Of a stretch of DNA of 14,100 nt, positions 8,418-13,046 are shown piece after piece. The stretch comes from Eshraghiella sp045124255 (GTDB taxonomy: Bacteria > Bacillota > Clostridia > Lachnospirales > Lachnospiraceae). Positions within the stretch are counted from its first letter, which is position 1; every line of letters begins with the position of its first letter. A model generated the notes under the pieces. The model did no database searches and was not told the origin of the DNA. It saw nothing but the letters and a program-made list of their open reading frames with translations. Where the stretch lies: NCBI GenBank assembly GCA_045124255.1, contig JBGVLM010000034.1:1-14100 (forward strand), given 5' to 3'. Made by a program: the position numbers and the translations under genes.

Positions 8418-8512
8418 TTTTTGAAATAAGATGTGAAATAGTCTCTTTTATTTCAAAAACTTAGTGATTTTTTGAAATAAAAGAGGTATAATAAGTGTAG
8501 TTATTTCAAAAA
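8418..8512 (+). promoter_or_regulatory. Four-site operator upstream of fic
   Basis: The exact 12-mer TTTTTGAAATAA occurs four times in alternating orientation: + at 8418-8429, - at 8448-8459, + at 8469-8480, - at 8501-8512. The middle pair extends to a perfect 17-bp inverted repeat (8443-8459 with 8469-8485, 9-nt spacer). The sites flank the -10 box TATAAT at 8487-8492, and the last site runs into the fic ribosome site (AGAGGTG, 8512-8518). This looks like an operator for a dimeric regulator. The C-terminal winged helix of the Fic protein itself is the nearest candidate, by inference only. Confidence 0.7.
8487..8492 (+). promoter_or_regulatory. Probable -10 box of the fic promoter
   Basis: TATAAT, a perfect match to the housekeeping -10 consensus, lies 33 nt before the fic start. 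At 16-18 nt spacing no good -35 is present (GTGATT, TGATTT or AGTGAT), and that area lies inside the operator's inverted repeat. Transcription would start near 8499. Confidence 0.6.
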
Positions 8513-8525
8513 GAGGTGAAAATAT

Positions 8526-9665
8526 ATGAGTCGAGCAGGAATATATGTTGACAATTTAACAGGAGAGGCTGCTTATCAATCTTTTAAGCCAAATCCATTA
8601 CCACCGATACCTGAAATTGAAATGGATGAGGAGATTGTAAAGCTTTTAATAGATGCAAATAAACAACTTGTAAAACTTGATACTGCATCGCAGTTAATTT
8701 CTAATGCGGATTTGTTTATATCCATGTATGTTAGAAAAGAAGCGTTGATTTCTTCACAAATAGAAGGAACGCAGTGTACTCTTGACGATGTATTAGATCC
8801 GGAAGTAGAATCGAATGCAAATCTTGATGTTTCAGATGTTATTAATTATGTGAAAGCGACACAGTATGCATTGAAACGTCTTGAAGGATTACCGTTATGT
8901 TGTCGATTAATCAGGGAAATACATGAAGTGTTAATGGAAAATGTTCGTGGACAGGATAAAACTCCGGGAGAATTTAGACATTCTCAAAATTGGATTGGGC
9001 CTGCAAACTGTTCATTAAAAGATGCAAGATATATTCCGCCAAATGTAGAAGATATGCAAACAGCAATGGCTGATTTGGAGAAATATATCAATGAAAATGT
9101 GGATTATGATCCATTGATTAGAGTTGCATTGATTCATTATCAGTTTGAAACAATACATCCGTTTTTGGATGGCAATGGAAGAATCGGAAGACTTTTGATA
9201 CTTCTTTATCTAATGGAGCAGGGATTGCTTATTAAACCGGTCATTTATATATCCTATTTTCTGAAAAAGAACCAGATAGAATATTATGACCGAATTAGTG
9301 AAGTCAGAAGAAATGGTAACTTTGAACAATGGATAAGATTCTTTTTGGAGGCAGTAAGCAAAGCAGCATCTGATTCTTTGGAAGCAATTCAGCAGCTTTC
9401 TGCGTTGCATGATAGAAATATAGAAAAACTTCCTAAGACAACCCGAAGCAAAGATAATTTACGAGCAGTTTTTGATTATATTGAACAGTATCCAATTATT
9501 GATATCAAGAGAACTGCAAAGAAATTAGAGGTTAGCTATAATACTGTAGCTACTGCTGTAAAGAAACTTGTGGAACTTGGGATTTTACAGGAAACAACCA
9601 ATGCTGCAAGAAATAGGGTATTTGCGTATGAGGAGTATTTAAGAATATTGAGGAAGGATACGTAA
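8526..9665 (+). CDS. Fic family AMP-transferase with class II autoinhibition and C-terminal winged helix
   Basis: Fic enzymes move AMP (or another phosphate-linked group) from a nucleotide to hydroxyl side chains of target proteins; some act as toxins or regulators. The 379-residue protein shows the complete active site HPFLDGNGRIGR (211-222), with catalytic His 211. It also has the inhibitory motif SSQIEG (76-81, pattern S/TxxxEG) on the N-terminal side, which marks a class II, self-inhibited Fic needing no separate antitoxin. An N-terminal DUF4172-like/Fic_N region precedes this, and a winged helix (about 310-370, IDIKRTAKKLEVSYNTVATAVKKL) ends the protein, so it may bind DNA. AGAGGTG at 8512-8518 serves ATG 8526. 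The gene has its own promoter and operator and sits between two copies of the spoIVB 3' end, which suggests it arrived as a cassette. Its targets are unknown. Confidence 0.9.
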   Translation: MSRAGIYVDNLTGEAAYQSFKPNPLPPIPEIEMDEEIVKLLIDANKQLVKLDTASQLISNADLFISMYVRKEALISSQIEGTQCTLDDVLDPEVESNANLDVSDVINYVKATQYALKRLEGLPLCCRLIREIHEVLMENVRGQDKTPGEFRHSQNWIGPANCSLKDARYIPPNVEDMQTAMADLEKYINENVDYDPLIRVALIHYQFETIHPFLDGNGRIGRLLILLYLMEQGLLIKPVIYISYFLKKNQIEYYDRISEVRRNGNFEQWIRFFLEAVSKAASDSLEAIQQLSALHDRNIEKLPKTTRSKDNLRAVFDYIEQYPIIDIKRTAKKLEVSYNTVATAVKKLVELGILQETTNAARNRVFAYEEYLRILRKDT

Positions 9666-9688
9666 GAAAAATAGTAAGCGAAAATACT

Positions 9689-9787
9689 ATGCATTTTGCT
9701 AAAATTATTCGTAGATTTGATGCGTGGAGTGTATCAAAATATTTTTATGCTTTAAAAACTGTAGAAAAATTGTTGCTTCCTACTTGA
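9689..9787 (+). CDS. Unrecognised 32-residue ORF after fic
   Basis: A 32-residue frame from ATG 9689 to TGA 9785-9787, with aromatic and basic residues and ending KLLLPT. It has no clear ribosome site. Its final codons lie in the 23-nt element (9770-9792) that recurs at 10149-10171, where the corresponding frame ends ILLLPA before TGA. This may be the degraded end of a former gene rather than a functional peptide. No function can be assigned. Confidence 0.2.
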   Translation: MHFAKIIRRFDAWSVSKYFYALKTVEKLLLPT

Positions 9788-9792
9788 CACGT
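9770..9792 (+). repeat. Junction element, copy A
   Basis: A 23-nt element, consensus TTGTTGCTYCCTRCYTGACA followed by CGT. It matches 10149-10171 at 20 of 23 positions, all differences being transitions. In both copies a spoIVB 3' fragment begins 3 nt later, so element and fragment were duplicated as one unit. No matching sequence precedes the corresponding motif in spoIVB itself. Confidence 0.65.
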
Positions 9793-9794
9793 AA

Positions 9795-9910
9795 GTGAGC
9801 GGCAGTCTCATTATTCAGGATGGCAAGTTCATCGGGGCGGTGCCCCACGTCTTCGTCAACGAACCGGAAAAGTGTATGGAATATTTATTGAAAACATGCT
9901 GGAGCATTGA
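9795..9910 (+). pseudogene. Frameshifted second copy of the spoIVB 3' end
   Basis: These 116 nt align with the last 117 nt of spoIVB (8196-8312), from the catalytic Met-Ser-Gly-Ser motif to the stop. The first 57 nt differ at about 22 positions yet keep 14 of 19 amino acids (SGS, IIQ, GK, IGAV, HV), so they come from a diverged but once-functional spoIVB. The last 60 nt are identical except for one substitution and one deleted base near 9871-9873, which shifts the frame. Identity continues through the stop to GAGT and then ends. There is no start codon or upstream coding sequence. The mosaic pattern fits a recombination junction. Confidence 0.8.
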
Positions 9911-9915
9911 GTAAG

Positions 9916-9968
9916 AAATAAGCAGATATTACAAGGCTTTTTAAGCTGTTGTATTATCTGCTTTATTT
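9916..9968 (+). terminator. Intrinsic terminator after spoIVB copy 2
   Basis: AAGCAGATA (9920-9928) pairs with TATCTGCTT (9955-9963), and ACAA/TTGT (9931-9934 with 9949-9952) lengthens the stem across a mismatch. The loop contains a T-rich stretch. The flanks AAAT and ATTT make it usable in both directions. It occupies the same place relative to copy 2 as the terminator at 8330-8376 does to spoIVB. Confidence 0.7.
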
Positions 9969-10005
9969 AATATTTTAGATAATATCAATTGAAAATTTTT
10001 GCAAC

Positions 10006-10095
10006 ATGTTACAAAATAATTCAATATAAATTGACATATTTACATTATATGATTATATTGAAAAAAACTTTATAATGTTGCAGAAAAATTCAATA
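10006..10095 (+). repeat. Pair of 21-nt direct repeats flanking an orphan promoter
   Basis: The repeats are 10006-10026 and 10075-10095. Both begin ATGTT and end AATTCAATA, and they match at 18 of 21 positions. Their starts are 69 nt apart. One lies just upstream of the -35 box at 10031 and the other just downstream of the expected transcription start. This resembles a looped or cooperative operator. The first repeat also overlaps an imperfect palindrome (TTGCAACATGTTACAA, 9999-10014). Confidence 0.5.
10031..10059 (+). promoter_or_regulatory. Consensus housekeeping promoter without an intact gene
   Basis: TTGACA (10031-10036), a 17-nt spacer and TATATT (10054-10059) form a near-perfect sigma-A promoter. 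Transcription would begin near 10066. A ribosome site AGAGG (10095-10099) and ATG 10108 follow, but the frame ends after five codons. Confidence 0.7.
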
Positions 10096-10107
10096 GAGGT
10101 AATGCGA

Positions 10108-10125
10108 ATGGAAATTAAAAGATAG
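10108..10125 (+). pseudogene. Start of a lost gene (five codons)
   Basis: ATG with an AGAGG ribosome site 8 nt upstream and a strong promoter, but the frame encodes only MEIKR before TAG. About 24 nt later the second junction element (10149-10171) begins. The simplest reading is a gene whose body was replaced at this junction. Which gene was lost cannot be read from five codons; a leader peptide is the alternative. Confidence 0.3.
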
Positions 10126-10148
10126 TATTAATTAAAATGTGCAAAATT

Positions 10149-10171
10149 TTGTTGCTCCCTGCCTGACACGT
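10149..10171 (+). repeat. Junction element, copy B
   Basis: Second copy of the 23-nt element at 9770-9792, differing at three transitions. It is followed 3 nt later by a short spoIVB fragment. The sequence TGACACGTGA at its end is partly palindromic. Confidence 0.6.
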
Positions 10172-10174
10172 GAC

Positions 10175-10195
10175 TGTCGGCTTCGCCAATCATCC
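10175..10195 (+). pseudogene. Third, 21-nt fragment of the spoIVB catalytic motif
   Basis: TGTCGG, one variant base, then TTCGCCAATCATCC: 20 of 21 bases match spoIVB 8197-8217, which encodes the catalytic SGSPII segment. Unlike copy 2, this one is close to the local spoIVB in this part. Homology stops abruptly at 10195. Downstream, 10196-10351 is AT-rich with only a weak 7-bp hairpin (10206-10222) and a -10-like box. Confidence 0.6.
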
Positions 10196-10278
10196 CCAAA
10201 TTCTTATTTTTCAAGGAAAAATCTTTATAATTAACAAAACTTTAATATTTCTTAAAAAAATCACAAACAACTGAAAGA

Positions 10279-10284
10279 TATAAT
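10279..10284 (+). promoter_or_regulatory. Possible -10 box for the cardiolipin synthase remnant
   Basis: TATAAT lies 68 nt before ATG 10352. No recognisable -35 is found at 16-18 nt spacing (the region is A-rich), so this is a weak call. Confidence 0.3.
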
Positions 10285-10351
10285 GAAATAACAAAATAAA
10301 AAAAGCGAGATATAACATTCAATTATAACTATTCCGCAAAAGAGGTGGGAT

Positions 10352-11107
10352 ATGAAGAAAATAATTACTTATGACGTAAATAAAAAGAAAGTACAGCGTG
10401 AGATTAACTATATTCCGTTCCGGTATATTCTCGCTGTACTTATCACGCTGTTTGAAGTGCTTGCCGTTATCGGTATTGTAATTGCTTTGTGCTATTATGT
10501 TCCGTACTTTTATCTTGCAGCCTGGGCGACGGAGGTTGCTTGTGTAATTCGTATCATCGCCTCAGATGACAACCCGGATTACAAAGTTCCTTGGCTTTTG
10601 TTTGTGATGATACTGCCGATTGCCGGCTTTATGCTGTACTTTATGTTCTATTCCCGAACCTTGCAGAAGAAGTTTATCAAGCGTTTGGGAAATTTGAAAA
10701 AACAGTCTTACAGACAGAATGACAGCGAGTTGTTTGACAGGCTGCGGGAAGAAAACCCTGCAGCGGCAGCACAGGCAAAGATGCTTTGCGATATTGCGGA
10801 AACGCACTTATTTACCAATACAAAGCAGGAGTATTTTCCGCTTGGCGAAAATATGTTTTGCCGGATGCTTCCAGAGCTTGAAGCGGCTGAAAAGTTTATC
10901 TATATGGAATATTTCATTATTGAGGAAGGAAAGTTCTGGAACTCTATTTTAGATATTCTGAAAAGAAAAGCTGCCGAGGGTGTTGAAGTAAAGGTTTTGT
11001 ATGATGATATCGGCTGTATGATGACATTACCCGGCAATTACTGCAGGATTTTAGAATCATACGGTATTGATGCCGTTCCGTTTTCAAGACTTTACAATCG
11101 ACATTGA
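10352..11107 (+). pseudogene. Truncated cardiolipin synthase (PLDc_N and partial first PLD domain)
   Basis: Cardiolipin synthases are membrane enzymes that condense phosphatidylglycerol through two HKD motifs. This 251-codon frame has the family N-terminus: two or three membrane segments within about residues 24-100 (PLDc_N) and the start of the first phospholipase D-like half (YFPLGENMFCRMLPELEAAE, FIYMEYFIIEEG, VEVKVLYDDIGC). It ends just after AVPFSRL, before the first HKD motif, so neither catalytic motif is present. Members are usually about 480-520 residues, so half is missing. A good ribosome site (GAGGTG, 10342-10347) precedes ATG 10352. At about 11090 the sequence passes into an unrelated gene remnant. 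Catalytic activity is not expected, though a membrane peptide could still be made. Confidence 0.8.
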
Positions 11108-11678
11108 TTTGACTTGTGAAGAATATGGATTTAAAGGTAGGGGATGTATAGGAATACTTATTAAAAATGATATACCAGTAGAGGAAATCGAAATATTATC
11201 AAAAGATGTCGAAATAGATGGTGAGATATACACTCTATCTTCAAATGTAAAGTACAAAACTAATTGTATTACAGAAACTTCTACAAGCATTTCAGTAGAT
11301 AAAGATGGTGAAATTGATACAAATACATCTTGGTCGGAAAGATTTAAATCTCAATCATCATTGTCTATACATGGAATAGAAGTTCCATATAATTTGTTTC
11401 CTAATTATTCCAATAGGATGTCAAAAGCAGTCCTTAAAATACCATTTCCGTTTTCTTTTAGATTGGATATTGGGGTAAATAGTGATTTGAATTTAAATTC
11501 TGCAAGAGACCAGATTATTTATGACGAGAAGTGGTTGAATTTTGAAGAGAATTTATATCGAGTTATTTGTAGAAGACTTAAAAATGTGCTTTCGCAATCT
11601 GATTGGAAAAAATTGAATGAGATAATTCAAAAAAATGAAACAGATACATTTAGTCGAATTGCCAATAGTTTTGAGTGA
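11091..11678 (+). pseudogene. C-terminal remnant of a probable Hsp90-like (HATPase) protein
   Basis: About 195 codons to TGA 11676-11678, in a different frame from the cardiolipin synthase remnant. The frame shows no credible start or ribosome site; its upstream extension to 11067 is read from cardiolipin synthase DNA. The segment IPFPFSFRLDIGVNSDLNLNSARDQIIYDEKW resembles, from memory, the middle region of large bacterial Hsp90-like ATP-binding proteins found in defence-type loci. The N-terminal ATP-binding fold is missing. Base composition is more AT-rich than the neighbouring remnant, supporting a separate origin. The family call is tentative; the truncation is clear. Confidence 0.5.
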
Positions 11679-11687
11679 GAATTAAAA

Positions 11688-11716
11688 GGCGGCATTGGAG
11701 TGTAGCCCATGTCGCC
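11688..11716 (-). terminator. Hairpin between convergent genes, probable abi terminator
   Basis: GGCGGCAT (11688-11695) pairs with ATGTCGCC (11709-11716) with one wobble, giving an 8-bp stem and 13-nt loop. On the - strand it is followed by TTTT, so it best serves the abi gene, whose stop lies 72 nt before it. On the + strand the T tract is poor, though it may still act for the Hsp90-like remnant. The rest of 11717-11787 is AT-rich with nothing recognised. Confidence 0.5.
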
Positions 11717-11787
11717 ATTTACCCAAGTATACAGATAGAAGTTCTGGTTATTGTTTCATATTGATTTGGAGTATTATATAATAATCA

Positions 11788-12726
11788 TTATTTCTTGTAT
11801 CGCATAATTTTCTCCCAGTTTTCAGGAAAGCCCATTTTGGAAAATAGCATTTCCTGACTGATATGAGGGCAGTTCTTGAGAACAGAATGAATTAATCGTT
11901 TGAGTTCCGTTTTGAACTGCTTAAATTCCTGATTATCGATGAGATAACGCAAGGCTATTACGACGGCAAATAGGTCTTTCTTGCCGATAGAATATTGTCC
12001 TTTTTTCTGTGGTAGCTGTAATTTACTATGTAAAACCATATCAGGAATTGCTTCGTTTACTTGGAAAGAATAAAGCCTTTCATTATGAGCACATACATTT
12101 CTACAGCTTGCAAGAATACGAATAAGCTGATGTAACTGAACCTCTGACATATTGGCGAAATTAATACTTACCTTGGTGCGGATATCAGAAGTTGAATATT
12201 GATACATTTTTGAAACTTGCCCAAATGTAAGTGCATTGGTTGCTACCCATAAAGGTACATTACCATATACTCTTGCGTGATGTGTGATATAACTATAGTT
12301 GCTGGGTAATGCAATAGTTTGACTCAAGGTTGTAATCAAACGATTTATTTTGCCGGAATTTTTGCGTGTAAAGTTATAATTTCCGGCAGTTAAATATGCA
12401 GTTTGCTGTTCTCCATATTTTTCGCAGAAGTAATAGGACAACATAGATTTTAACTGTCTTTCAACATGTAATATATATTTGAGAAAGAGTGTTCTCAATT
12501 CTTCATCAAAGTAGTAAAAGGCAGTAATCTCTTCAAAAGTAACACCATGCAAATAATTACCGGATGGTTTATGCTTAAATAGGTCTTTGTAACCACCAAT
12601 TAGTGAAAAATAGCTTAATTTCTGTAAAGTGTTTTTGGCGAATTCAGGATCAGAAATAACAAGCTGTTTTTCTTTTTCCAGTTTTTCAATTTGCTCATCA
12701 TATGTGAAAAATGTTTTATTAGCCAT
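11788..12726 (-). CDS. Abi_2 family (AbiD/AbiF-like) HEPN abortive infection protein
   Basis: Member of the Abi_2 family of phage-defence proteins, thought to be HEPN-type ribonucleases that halt growth on infection. The 312-residue protein has the family marks: TYDEQIEKL near the N-terminus, SYFSLIGGYKDLF (38-50), the HVERQLKS helix (87-94), YGNVPLW (154-160) with ALTFGQVSKMY (165-175), and the HEPN motif RNVCAH with RxxxxH at Arg209/His214 followed by NERLYS. I chose ATG 12726 because AGGAGG lies 8 nt upstream. The longer open frame from 12849 reads through the promoter, hairpin and terminator of the leader and is not credible. It lies downstream of a STAND/TPR gene on the same strand. The upstream leader predicts a small RNA, as reported for abiF-type loci. 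Confidence 0.85.
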   Translation of the reverse strand: MANKTFFTYDEQIEKLEKEKQLVISDPEFAKNTLQKLSYFSLIGGYKDLFKHKPSGNYLHGVTFEEITAFYYFDEELRTLFLKYILHVERQLKSMLSYYFCEKYGEQQTAYLTAGNYNFTRKNSGKINRLITTLSQTIALPSNYSYITHHARVYGNVPLWVATNALTFGQVSKMYQYSTSDIRTKVSINFANMSEVQLHQLIRILASCRNVCAHNERLYSFQVNEAIPDMVLHSKLQLPQKKGQYSIGKKDLFAVVIALRYLIDNQEFKQFKTELKRLIHSVLKNCPHISQEMLFSKMGFPENWEKIMRYKK

Positions 12727-12755
12727 CTCTGAATCCTCCTTTATTTTGTGGCAAT

Positions 12756-12786
12756 AAAAAAGTGGAGCCCACGCATGGAACTCCAC
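12756..12786 (-). terminator. Intrinsic terminator inside the abi leader
   Basis: Stem GTGGAG/CTCCAC, with a possible inner CC/GG extension, followed by TTTTTTATT on the - strand. It sits between promoter and ribosome site, so only read-through or antiterminated transcripts reach abi. The 5' end of the leader contains AGTGG, which could pair with CCACT of the descending arm as an antiterminator (speculative). Confidence 0.75.
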
Positions 12787-12824
12787 CGGCTGCGGGCATC
12801 GCAAGTTTCCGCAGCGCAACCACT
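12756..12824 (-). ncRNA. Structured leader RNA of the abi gene, possible abiF-type RNA
   Basis: On the - strand a promoter (12859-12831) implies a start near 12824. The RNA then forms a 7-bp hairpin, GCTGCGG with CCGCAGC (12815-12809 with 12795-12789, 13-nt loop). A terminator hairpin follows, GTGGAG with CTCCAC (12786-12781 with 12767-12762), ending in six U (12761-12756). The product would be about 69 nt and end 30 nt before abi ATG. From general knowledge, an 'abiF' RNA motif upstream of Abi_2 genes has been described by comparative genomics. I infer this belongs to it or is analogous, but have not aligned it. Confidence 0.6.
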
Positions 12825-12830
12825 GAATAT

Positions 12831-12859
12831 AATATACCATCGAAGACAAAAGCTGTCAA
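12831..12859 (-). promoter_or_regulatory. Consensus promoter of the abi leader
   Basis: Reading the - strand: TTGACA (12859-12854), 17-nt spacer, TATATT (12836-12831). It starts 26 nt beyond the TAA that ends the TPR-like tail of the neighbouring gene, so abi has its own promoter rather than depending on that gene. Confidence 0.8.
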
Positions 12860-12884
12860 ATGGATTTTTAGTGGTATTGATAGT

Positions 12885-13046
12885 TTATGCGTTTTTATTT
12901 GTAGTTATTCTGTTTGTGTTAAAATACTTATCCCTATATTCAATCGCTTTCTCCGGCTTCTTCCACCGTGCATATAGATTATTCAGATACCGATAGGTCG
13001 TCTTCATATAGTCATTATCCGTTCCTATAGCATTTCCAATAATACT
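12885..13046 (-). pseudogene. In-frame TPR-like tail beyond the amber codon
   Basis: Directly after TAG 13049-13047 the same frame stays open for 53 codons to TAA 12887-12885. The translation begins SIIGNAIG, then has DYMKTTYRYL, LYARWKKPEKAIEYRDKYF, a canonical TPR helix pair with the usual Pro/Lys-rich turn. This is clearly the natural C-terminus of the upstream frame. It has no plausible independent start, so it is silent unless TAG is read through. Confidence 0.75.

Noticed and set aside
8418..8512. CRISPR-like array from the repeated 12-mer
   Set aside because: The units alternate in orientation, are too short, and sit around a promoter, so an operator is a far better fit.
11067..11090. 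TTG 11067 as the true start of the Hsp90-like fragment
   Set aside because: This stretch is cardiolipin synthase sequence in another frame; the fragment's own homology begins only after the junction near 11091.
12727..12849. N-terminal extension of the abi protein to 12849
   Set aside because: It would translate through the -10 box, a GC-rich hairpin and an intrinsic terminator; ATG 12726 has an AGGAGG site and starts like the family.
12748..12996. + strand ORFs of 71-82 codons upstream of abi
   Set aside because: They run through the - strand abi promoter, leader hairpins and the TPR-like tail. Their codons are the complement of better-supported features and they lack a ribosome site.
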